From positions 1 through 9,808 of the forward strand of contig CALQJP020000056.1 of assembly GCA_943330925.2 (NCBI GenBank): 9,808 bases of DNA, read 5' to 3'. Positions 1-5,962 of the stretch are shown here, piece after piece. Each line of letters opens with the position of its first letter. Position 1 is the first letter of the stretch. The position numbers were made by a program, and so were the translations under genes. Below the pieces are notes generated by a model that was not told the DNA's origin, made no database searches, and saw only the letters and a program-made list of their open reading frames with translations. Source of the stretch: Chryseobacterium gleum. Lineage in GTDB: Bacteria > Bacteroidota > Bacteroidia > Flavobacteriales_D > Sanyastnellaceae.

Positions 1-269
1 AGGTTTCTGTCTTCCGGCGCTTCCGGGCTCAGCGGAACATATGCCTTCCCTTCCAGCCAAAGTGCGATGATCGACGCGTAAGTTTCCAGATCGTCGTTCG
101 CCACAAGGCCGATGTGTTGTTGCGCATAAACGGGCTTAGCAATCTCCGTTCTGATATTCGAGATTGCCTGAGCAAACGCGGCGTAGGTGTATGCTTGTTG
201 ATTTATCAGAAACGCATTGCGATCACTGTATCGACTTGCGTTGGCAGATATTTCAAATAGTAAATCCAT
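1..269 (-). CDS. AMP-binding (adenylation) enzyme, N-terminal 89 residues, cut by left edge
   Basis: This is the beginning of an acyl/aminoacyl adenylate-forming enzyme of the ANL superfamily, which activates a carboxylic acid with ATP and usually loads it on a carrier protein. I found it by translating the minus strand from the ATG at 269-267; an in-frame TGA lies five codons upstream, so this is the first possible start. Visible landmarks are an N-terminal stretch on recognising an activity (YTYAAFAQAI), the strand IGLVANDD, and the A2-like core motif LWLEGKAYVPLSPEAPEDR, close to the LKAGxAYVPLDPxxPxxR motif of NRPS-type and DltA-type adenylation domains. The P-loop, the specificity pocket and the C-terminal domain lie outside the window, so the substrate cannot be read. 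It is the last visible gene of the fkbH operon, 87 bases after the ACP stop codon, and the ACP is its most likely acceptor. A free-standing ligase or a longer NRPS-like protein are both possible. Confidence 0.85.
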   Translation of the reverse strand, partial: MDLLFEISANASRYSDRNAFLINQQAYTYAAFAQAISNIRTEIAKPVYAQQHIGLVANDDLETYASIIALWLEGKAYVPLSPEAPEDRN

Positions 270-356
270 CTGTTCTAAATCTTTTCAGGAAACTCGTTGT
301 CGAATGCAGATGGGATGTCCACTGTTCGTTTTCGATTTCTCTTTTATGCAGTTGGA

Positions 357-599
357 TTAGCTCAATTTGAGTAAAATGCTGTCAACCATTTTGCCCACAT
401 TCTCCCAGGTTTGAATTTCAGCAGAGTTAAAGCGAATTTTGTATTTCTTCTCTACACTAACAACCAGTTGAATGTGTGTGAGTGAATCCCATTCTTCAAT
501 GTCGAGAGCAGAGGTGTTGGCGTCAATCGCAATAGTATCTAATTCGAACACGTCGCAGAAAATTTCCTGCAAGTCCTGTATAAGTTGTTCTCTTGTCAT
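357..599 (-). CDS. Discrete acyl carrier protein (phosphopantetheine-binding), 80 aa
   Basis: An 80-residue stand-alone carrier protein that holds acyl intermediates as thioesters on a 4'-phosphopantetheine arm. The attachment site is Ser39 in the motif EEWDSLTHIQLV (WDSL in place of the DSL of fatty acid ACP), at the start of helix 2, and the whole protein matches the usual four-helix length of about 75-85 residues. It is acidic, as the family usually is. The WDSLxHIxLV form is typical of carrier proteins of specialised pathways next to FkbH and adenylation enzymes rather than of fatty-acid AcpP, which usually reads DSLDxVELVM. It lies 11 bases after the TylF-like gene and 87 bases before the adenylation enzyme in the same direction. 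I infer that it carries the unit made or modified by those neighbours. The start at 599 is the only sensible one; no strong ribosome binding site precedes it. Confidence 0.93.
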   Translation of the reverse strand: MTREQLIQDLQEIFCDVFELDTIAIDANTSALDIEEWDSLTHIQLVVSVEKKYKIRFNSAEIQTWENVGKMVDSILLKLS

Positions 600-610
600 T
601 CGATTGGATG

Positions 611-1354
611 TTATTTGGTTTTAATGATAATTCCGTGGCCGTTCAGATTGTGAATCTTGCGACCATCTGAAAGTTGAAGGGCATTGAAGTATTTGGTTAC
701 GCCTTCGCATGTCCAGAAGCCGTAATCGTCGAATATGACTACACCACCAACGGGTATTTTGGGCCAGGCGTAATCGAAAATCTCCTTGGCCGATAGATAG
801 GTGTCAACGTCGATGTGACACAGTTTGATTTTATCAATTTGCACATCCGGGAAATCATCGGGGAAAATGCCCTTCAGAATTTTGTGATTCTTCGCCTCTA
901 CTGTTTTGAGGAGGTCCATCACAATTTGATCGGAGGTGTCGTTGTGTTCGCCACCGCGATAGACGGTGTCTTCTTCTGTAGCCTTAACCACGCCTTGAAA
1001 AGTGTCGGCGAGATAAACAGTTGTTCCCTTGTGATCTTCGGAGGCCTTGCACATAACGGCTCCCGTACCTCCGCGCCAAACGCCCACTTCGAGTATATCG
1101 CCTTCGATGTCTTTGAGGTCATGCACGAGGTTCCACAACTCATAGCATCGATAGATATCGACGAGTGTGTTGTTTTTTATCGCTTCGTAAATCGACTTAA
1201 AAGCGGCATCGCCTTCCCATGGAGAATAGCTGGCATAGGGTATCACTTGTTTGTGAGGCACATTTTCGTCAAACTGAAAAAAAACTGTTTGGCGAAGGAT
1301 GTTGAGAATTTGCTCACGCTCTGCCATTAAGGCCTTGTCCATCTTTTTACTCAT
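611..1354 (-). CDS. TylF/MycF-family SAM-dependent O-methyltransferase
   Basis: A 247-residue methyltransferase of the TylF/MycF (macrocin O-methyltransferase) family, which transfers a methyl group from SAM to a hydroxyl, in known members on a macrolide sugar with a divalent metal as cofactor. Visible features are the SAM-binding glycine motif EVGVWRGGTGAVM (about residues 89-101), LADTF (115-119), HIDVDTYLSAKEI (180-192) and FDDYGFWTCEGV (208-219). By analogy with MycF, the acidic residues in HIDVD and the DD of FDDYG should bind the metal. The length fits the family. The gene starts 7 bases after the preceding methyltransferase and ends 11 bases before the ACP, so it is surely co-transcribed. 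The substrate is not readable: a glyceryl or hydroxyacyl group on the ACP, or a sugar hydroxyl, both fit. ATGs at codons 5 and 10 are possible alternative starts. Confidence 0.9.
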   Translation of the reverse strand: MSKKMDKALMAEREQILNILRQTVFFQFDENVPHKQVIPYASYSPWEGDAAFKSIYEAIKNNTLVDIYRCYELWNLVHDLKDIEGDILEVGVWRGGTGAVMCKASEDHKGTTVYLADTFQGVVKATEEDTVYRGGEHNDTSDQIVMDLLKTVEAKNHKILKGIFPDDFPDVQIDKIKLCHIDVDTYLSAKEIFDYAWPKIPVGGVVIFDDYGFWTCEGVTKYFNALQLSDGRKIHNLNGHGIIIKTK

Positions 1355-1361
1355 AGTGATT

Positions 1362-2177
1362 TTATCGTGTTTTCTGCAATATATAAAAGTGATTGCTCGG
1401 TTGTAATTCGCTTGATAGGTATTTGTGTACTAGTTTCTCTTTTACTTCAATGGTCAACCCGAGGTCGATGCATTTCTTTTCAAAGTCCGAATGGTCATCC
1501 GGGAAGTTGTATAAATGATCGAACTGTGGGATGTCTGTGGCCGTGGTCAACATTATTTGCCCTCCGGCGCGCAGTGATTGGGCGCAAATATGCAGCAAGT
1601 CAAAGGGGTCCGACAAATGTTCCAGTATTTCGATGAGGTATATGCTGTCGTAATACGCTTGATTTTGCCCTGTGTAGTAGGTGGCGTGAAATGCTGCGCG
1701 AGGAAATTGATTCGGCAGATTTTCATTGATGCTCACATCATAGGCATCAATTTCTGAATGACGTTCTTGGGTTAGGAACAGCTCCAAACCGGGTCCAAGG
1801 CCTATGAATAATGCTCTGCCTGACTGTTGTTGTTGGGAGAGCAGCTCCATGATTCTGAAACGGTGCGGAGCAAACAGAACTGAAATGAGCAGCACCACGT
1901 CGTATTCTTCGCGGCTTAATTCGAAATCGGTTAGGCCGTTTTCCAGCGGGTATTTTCCCGTTTTTATGAATTGCTTGCAGTGTTTGTTGTACGCGGTGAT
2001 GTACTTTGTGTAGGTGTCATCTACCGAGGCAGCGCTTATCCCGTTGGACGTGCAATAGGATTGAAAATACCGGGTGACATCCTTGTATAGGTCAGATGAT
2101 TTGATTTCAGCCGGTAGGTTATCATGCAAAACGGTCAGAAGACGGTTGTTGGTGGTTAGTTCGTTTAGTATGTCCAT
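1362..2177 (-). CDS. Class I SAM-dependent methyltransferase
   Basis: A 271-residue protein with a Rossmann-type methyltransferase core in its second half. Motif I is ALFIGLGPGLELFL (about residues 122-135), the acidic residue after strand 2 is in AYDVS (145-149), and the motif around strand 4 reads YLIEILEHLSDPFDLL (180-195), followed by LRAGGQIMLTT (202-212). This arrangement is that of the Methyltransf_11/23 families. The first 110 residues are helical, polar and not recognised; they may help bind the substrate or a carrier protein. The start is 3 bases past the stop of the fkbH-like gene, implying translational coupling. The substrate is unknown. Two methyltransferases in one small operon suggest two methylations of the same product, or one here and one on a later intermediate. 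Confidence 0.85.
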   Translation of the reverse strand: MDILNELTTNNRLLTVLHDNLPAEIKSSDLYKDVTRYFQSYCTSNGISAASVDDTYTKYITAYNKHCKQFIKTGKYPLENGLTDFELSREEYDVVLLISVLFAPHRFRIMELLSQQQQSGRALFIGLGPGLELFLTQERHSEIDAYDVSINENLPNQFPRAAFHATYYTGQNQAYYDSIYLIEILEHLSDPFDLLHICAQSLRAGGQIMLTTATDIPQFDHLYNFPDDHSDFEKKCIDLGLTIEVKEKLVHKYLSSELQPSNHFYILQKTR

Positions 2178-2180
2178 CTC

Positions 2181-3926
2181 TTAGTGCTTTATTCCCTCGG
2201 TATCTTCTTTTCGTTGGATGAATGTTTTCTTAGGCTGATACGTTTCAATGTCGAGGCTCCACTTGCCGTCCATTTCGCTGAAGCCAAGGCTTTGGTAATG
2301 GTCTTTTACAATCTCGTTTTTTACTGTGGGAATATACTCGCCGATAAGGGTTGTGAGGCCTTGGCTTTTGGCATATGCTGCAAGGGTGTTCAGCACAAAA
2401 TTCTCCATGCCACGCTTCAGCACGCGGCAGCTCATGAACCAGGTGTCGATGAACAGCGCTGTGTCGTTTTCTTTCTTAAGAATGATTGCGCATATGAGGC
2501 CGTTATCCCCGAATTTATCTTCCAGCGAGAATGAAAATGTTTTATGTGAATCGCTTTTTCCGATTGCTTCAATGTCACCTTCGGTATAGCGCACAGTGCG
2601 TAAGTTGAATTGATTGCTGCGCTGCGACAGCTGCGACACGCGGGGAGTGTTGAACTTCGAAAAGTCTTGCACTGCGGAGGTCATTTGGAGGCTTTGAAGA
2701 AAGTCGTCTTCATTCACAAACGACTTTTGGACGGCCATACGTTGCGCCTCTACCTGGTATTGCTTTGTTCTTTCGCTATCGTTTCCGGAATGTGAAACCG
2801 TCTCAAATAAATTGAGGCAGTAGAGGTATTCTAAATATTCTGCGGGGTCTTCGGGCAATTCGGGTACTATGATCCCAGGAATGTTTTCGCGAACCAGGTT
2901 GCGCTCAAACGGATTGTCATCCAGAAAAACCATCGAGTCAAATCCGATATTCAATACTTGTTGAATGTGACGAATGTTGTCGGCTTTGTTTTCCCAGTTT
3001 GCAACGAAGACGGCAATATCGTCGAGGCGCAACACCATGTCGGGATGCTTTTCAAACGGCTCTTTCGCAATGTGCTCCGTGTTTTTACTGCAAACGCAGA
3101 GTATCACTCCTCGGTTTTTTAGCTTTTTGGCCCAATGCTGCAACTCCGTAAATGCCTTGCCGATACCGAGGCTGCCTACTTGAATGTTTTCTATTCCGTC
3201 GTCGCCTATTATTCCGCCCCACATGGTATTGTCGAGGTCAAGTATGAGGCATTTCTTCAATTTGCCGTTTAGTGCAGCAACAAGGCTCATTGTCCGCGCA
3301 GCTATTTCCGGCAATACCTCGATGCTCAACACCATTTCGGTGTTGATATAAATTGAGGGTTGAAACATAGTGTTTCTGCCTACTCTGTTTTGAACAGACG
3401 AAAGGTCGCAGACATAAAAGTTGCCTGTATTCTCGGCAAAGTTCATGAGCTCCAGGTTTATTTTCCTGAGCTGGTATAGAAAGGACGAGGGAACTGAGTT
3501 GCTGTAGTTGCCGAACACCGTATCGTCAATTTCCGGTTGGTTGTAGCAGATGATTTTAGCGTTTGCGTTCTCTTGGATAACGCTTACAACCTCTTTCAAT
3601 TTGGCCAAATGACTTTCAGCAAAAAAGGCTTGATGTTCCGGATTCTTCTTGTTGTAGTTGTTGAGCAACTTGTGCGAGGCAAAAAAGAGAACGACGATTT
3701 CCGGTTGATGCTGATACAGTTCTGAATTGGGGTCGAATGCCTGAAGTTCAATTTGATCGAAATCTGCTTCCCATACTTTTAGATTAAAACCGGAATCTAC
3801 AGCCTCTCCTCGCAATGCAATGTTGAGGAATTGCGTCGAACTGTCGCCCAGGAGTGCTAAACGCAAGGGCTTGAGGTTGCTGGGGTCGAGTTTGAGATTC
3901 TTTTTTAGATCTGAAAAAGTTTTCAT
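2181..3926 (-). CDS. FkbH-like HAD-IIIC protein (probable glyceryl-ACP synthase type)
   Basis: A 581-residue FkbH-family protein. Characterised FkbH-type enzymes take D-1,3-bisphosphoglycerate, dephosphorylate it and load a glyceryl group on an ACP, the first step to methoxymalonyl-ACP. Three parts are visible. An N-terminal SGNH-like region has LALLGDSSTQFL (about 23-34). The HAD core has LILDLDNTMWGGIIGDDG (227-244, nucleophile Asp230 and Asp232), CVCSKN (277-282) as motif II, a motif III lysine probably in NKADNI (313-318), and FLDDNPFER (334-342) as motif IV. A GNAT-like C-terminal part starts near QRSNQFNLRTVRY (435-447) and ends near residue 551. All key HAD residues are present, so it should be active. 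It is the first gene of the operon and is followed by two methyltransferases and an ACP. Which acyl group it loads is inference; glycerate is the only precedent I can cite for the family. Confidence 0.92.
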   Translation of the reverse strand: MKTFSDLKKNLKLDPSNLKPLRLALLGDSSTQFLNIALRGEAVDSGFNLKVWEADFDQIELQAFDPNSELYQHQPEIVVLFFASHKLLNNYNKKNPEHQAFFAESHLAKLKEVVSVIQENANAKIICYNQPEIDDTVFGNYSNSVPSSFLYQLRKINLELMNFAENTGNFYVCDLSSVQNRVGRNTMFQPSIYINTEMVLSIEVLPEIAARTMSLVAALNGKLKKCLILDLDNTMWGGIIGDDGIENIQVGSLGIGKAFTELQHWAKKLKNRGVILCVCSKNTEHIAKEPFEKHPDMVLRLDDIAVFVANWENKADNIRHIQQVLNIGFDSMVFLDDNPFERNLVRENIPGIIVPELPEDPAEYLEYLYCLNLFETVSHSGNDSERTKQYQVEAQRMAVQKSFVNEDDFLQSLQMTSAVQDFSKFNTPRVSQLSQRSNQFNLRTVRYTEGDIEAIGKSDSHKTFSFSLEDKFGDNGLICAIILKKENDTALFIDTWFMSCRVLKRGMENFVLNTLAAYAKSQGLTTLIGEYIPTVKNEIVKDHYQSLGFSEMDGKWSLDIETYQPKKTFIQRKEDTEGIKH

Positions 3927-3993
3927 TCACGAAAAGGTACAAATCAAGGAAACAGAGCTAAGGCGGCCCTTTTGTTCGAAGGCCATTAGCTGA

Positions 3994-4001
3994 CAAATAT
4001 A
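3994..4001 (-). promoter_or_regulatory. Possible Bacteroidota -7 box for the fkbH operon
   Basis: On the minus strand this reads TATATTTG, an exact match to TAnnTTTG, the -7 element bound by the Bacteroidota primary sigma factor. It would start transcription about 60 bases before the fkbH ATG. I see no TTG at the expected 17-base spacing upstream, so the match is weaker than the two promoters near 4200. It lies downstream of the tRNA terminator, so the operon needs a promoter about here. Confidence 0.4.
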
Positions 4002-4052
4002 AGTTGTTTCCAGGTCCTAACAGGGCTGAGTAAGCCGTGATGAGGGGTATAT

Positions 4053-4087
4053 AAAACGAAAAAAGCAGAACCGAAATTCTGCTTTTT
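4053..4087 (-). terminator. Rho-independent terminator of the initiator tRNA transcript
   Basis: Minus strand: AAAAAGCAGAA, a six-base loop TTTCGG, then TTCTGCTTTTT and more T residues, i.e. a perfect 11-base-pair hairpin (arms 4060-4070 and 4077-4087) followed by a broken T tract (T6, CG, T4). It begins 5 bases after the mature tRNA 3' end. Because the A:T outer arms are symmetrical it may also stop transcription weakly in the other direction. Confidence 0.85.
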
Positions 4088-4091
4088 GTAG

Positions 4092-4164
<73 letters not shown>

Positions 4165-4197
4165 ACGTAAAATATAAAGTCCCTTTTCGCTGTCGAA

Positions 4198-4225
4198 TTG
4201 GGGGGACAAATATAGTCTACTTTTG
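4198..4225 (+). promoter_or_regulatory. Promoter for era-ispE (TTG-N17-TACTTTTG)
   Basis: TTG at 4198-4200, exactly 17 bases, then TACTTTTG at 4218-4225, matching TAnnTTTG. Predicted transcription start is near 4232, about 19 bases before the TTG start codon of era. This also argues against any era start further upstream. It overlaps the opposite-facing tRNA promoter almost completely. Confidence 0.65.
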
Positions 4226-4234
4226 TGCCTGCAA
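4207..4234 (-). promoter_or_regulatory. Promoter for the initiator tRNA (TTG-N17-TATATTTG)
   Basis: Read on the minus strand: TTG at 4234-4232, exactly 17 bases, then TATATTTG at 4214-4207, a full match to the Bacteroidota primary promoter pattern. Transcription would begin near 4200 and give a leader of roughly 35 bases before the tRNA 5' end at 4164. A second TTG at 4237-4235 would give a 20-base spacer. Confidence 0.65.
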
Positions 4235-4250
4235 CAATTCTTTTCAAAAA

Positions 4251-5141
4251 TTGCAAGAAAACAAGCATAAAGCGGGATTCGTCAACATCGTTGGCAATCC
4301 CAACGCGGGTAAGTCTACGCTGATGAATGCGCTGATGGGCGAGAAGCTCAGCATCGTTACTCCCAAAGCACAAACTACGCGTCACCGCATCATGGGTATA
4401 CTCAATGGCGACGATTATCAGATTGTTTACAGCGATACGCCCGGTGTGTTGGATCCGAAATACAAGCTGCAGGAGGGAATGATGAAGGCCGTTGGCTCGG
4501 CACTCACCGATGCCGATTTGATTTTGCTGGTCATAGATAGTGCCGACAAACATGAAATGCATGCGCCGACTCTGGAGAAAATCAAACGGATCAACATTCC
4601 TGTTTTTGTCATCTTGAATAAGTATGATTTGGTTGGCAACGAGGGTGTGAATGTATTGTTCGACCAATGGACAGCCACACTTCCGCAGGCCAAGATTTTT
4701 CCGGTTTCGGCTCTCGAAAAGATACACACCCGCGAATTGTTGGATCAGATAGTGCGCATGCTGCCCGAGTCGCCTCCTTATTTTCCCAAGGACGACATCA
4801 GCGATCGGACGATGCGTTTCTTCGTGAGTGAGATTATACGCGAGAAGATATTTACGACCTACGACAAGGAGATTCCATATGCGAGTGAAGTGCTTATCGA
4901 AGAGTATCTTGAAGAGCCCGATATCGTTCGCATTTCAGCCTTGATTCTGGTTGAGCGCGAGTCTCAAAAGCGCATTGTGATTGGTCATCAGGGAGGGCCG
5001 TTGAAGCGCGTCGGTACACAGGCTCGCAAAGACATGGAGTCGTTTATCGGCAAGAAGGTTTTTCTGAAGACTCACGTGAAGGTCGACGAGAATTGGCGTC
5101 AGGATGAACGCAAGCTCAGAAATTTCGGTTACTGGGAGTAA
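4251..5141 (+). CDS. era: GTPase Era, 30S ribosomal subunit assembly factor
   Basis: Era binds the 3' end of 16S rRNA and helps mature the small ribosomal subunit in a GTP-dependent way. From the TTG at 4251 the protein has 296 residues, the usual Era length. Visible are the P-loop GNPNAGKST (15-23), the switch region QTTRHR (41-46), DTPG (62-65), NKYD (123-126) and SAL (153-155). The C-terminal KH domain contains RIVIGHQGGPLKRVG (241-255, GxxG as GHQG) and ends at RNFGYWE. The open frame runs up into the tRNA gene, but that part is not coding: the only usable in-frame start before the P-loop and after the predicted promoter is TTG 4251, giving MQENKHKAGFVNIVG, like the short N-terminus common in Bacteroidota Era. 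The next in-frame ATG (4323) lies after the P-loop. It is followed by ispE after one base. Confidence 0.96.
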   Translation: MQENKHKAGFVNIVGNPNAGKSTLMNALMGEKLSIVTPKAQTTRHRIMGILNGDDYQIVYSDTPGVLDPKYKLQEGMMKAVGSALTDADLILLVIDSADKHEMHAPTLEKIKRINIPVFVILNKYDLVGNEGVNVLFDQWTATLPQAKIFPVSALEKIHTRELLDQIVRMLPESPPYFPKDDISDRTMRFFVSEIIREKIFTTYDKEIPYASEVLIEEYLEEPDIVRISALILVERESQKRIVIGHQGGPLKRVGTQARKDMESFIGKKVFLKTHVKVDENWRQDERKLRNFGYWE

Positions 5142-5142
5142 G

Positions 5143-5958
5143 ATGATAGCGTTTGCGAATGCCAAGATCAATTTAGGTCTGTTCGTCACCGAGCGCAGGC
5201 CGGATGGTTTTCACAACCTGGAAAGTATTTTCTTGCCTGTGAGTTTAAGCGATGTGGTAGAGGCTGTGCGCATGGATGGAGACAACATCCGTTTTTCTAC
5301 GCAAGGCCGAGCCATTGATGGCGACATAGAAACGAACTTATGTGTAAAGGCGTATCGCTTGTTGAGCCGAGATTTTCAGCTGGGTGGAGTTGATGCCACC
5401 ATGTTGAAGAATATTCCCATCGGCGCAGGGTTGGGCGGTGGATCGAGCGATGGAGCGCATATGCTCAAGGTTCTCAATCACTTGTTTCATCTCAAACTAA
5501 GCACCGAACAGCTTCAGCACTATGCCGCTCAGTTGGGAAGTGACTGCCCTTTTTTTATTGAGAATTCCCCGAGTTATGTGCATGGAAGAGGGGAGCTGCT
5601 TGAACCCATTGATTTGTCGTTGAAAGATCAGCAGGTGGTGATTGTTCACCCCGGAATTCATGTAAGCACTGCGGATGCATATCGCGGTGTAGTGCCGAAG
5701 CAAGCATCGTTCAATCTTCGAACAATATCGGAATTACCAAAGGAGCAATGGCAACGAGTTGTGACCAATGACTTCGAAGATTCGGTTTGCAAGCAGCATC
5801 CGGCAATTGCTGAACTGATAAACCAGTTGCTGGAAGCAGGTGCCTGGTATGCCCGCATGAGTGGAAGCGGATCGGCGGTGTACGGTTTTTTTGAAGAGCG
5901 TGTTGACCTGAAGAATATTCCTGCAGATTATTTCAGCTATTGGTGTACGGTGTTGTAG
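5143..5958 (+). CDS. ispE: 4-diphosphocytidyl-2-C-methyl-D-erythritol kinase
   Basis: IspE is a GHMP-family kinase that phosphorylates CDP-methylerythritol in the cytoplasmic MEP route to isoprenoids. The 271-residue protein shows the opening NAKINLGL with the catalytic Lys8, RPDGFHNLESIF (19-30), the ATP-binding motif IPIGAGLGGGSSDG (91-104), GSDCPFFI with the catalytic Asp134, and the C-terminal MSGSGSAVYGFF (239-250). Length and motifs are those of a complete, active enzyme, slightly shorter than E. coli IspE (283). I chose the ATG at 5143 because it begins directly at the conserved N-terminus; an upstream in-frame ATG at 5104 would add 13 unrelated residues overlapping era. It starts one base after the era stop (TAAGATG), with GGGAG at 5134-5138 as a possible ribosome binding site, so the two are translated in a coupled way from the era promoter. 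Confidence 0.96.
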   Translation: MIAFANAKINLGLFVTERRPDGFHNLESIFLPVSLSDVVEAVRMDGDNIRFSTQGRAIDGDIETNLCVKAYRLLSRDFQLGGVDATMLKNIPIGAGLGGGSSDGAHMLKVLNHLFHLKLSTEQLQHYAAQLGSDCPFFIENSPSYVHGRGELLEPIDLSLKDQQVVIVHPGIHVSTADAYRGVVPKQASFNLRTISELPKEQWQRVVTNDFEDSVCKQHPAIAELINQLLEAGAWYARMSGSGSAVYGFFEERVDLKNIPADYFSYWCTVL

Positions 5959-5962
5959 GTGT

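Noticed and set aside
270..356. Gap between the ACP and adenylation genes as a promoter or small gene
   Set aside because: No TAnnTTTG on the minus strand and no convincing short gene; it looks like a plain intergenic spacer within the operon.
815..1330. Plus-strand open frame of 171 codons
   Set aside because: It lies entirely opposite the TylF-like methyltransferase, which has clear family motifs; no motif is seen in the antisense protein.
3960..4036. Short inverted repeats (GGCC pair around 3964-3984, GGCT/AGCC near 4024-4036) upstream of fkbH
   Set aside because: Stems of four to five base pairs without other support; no riboswitch or operator pattern that I recognise.
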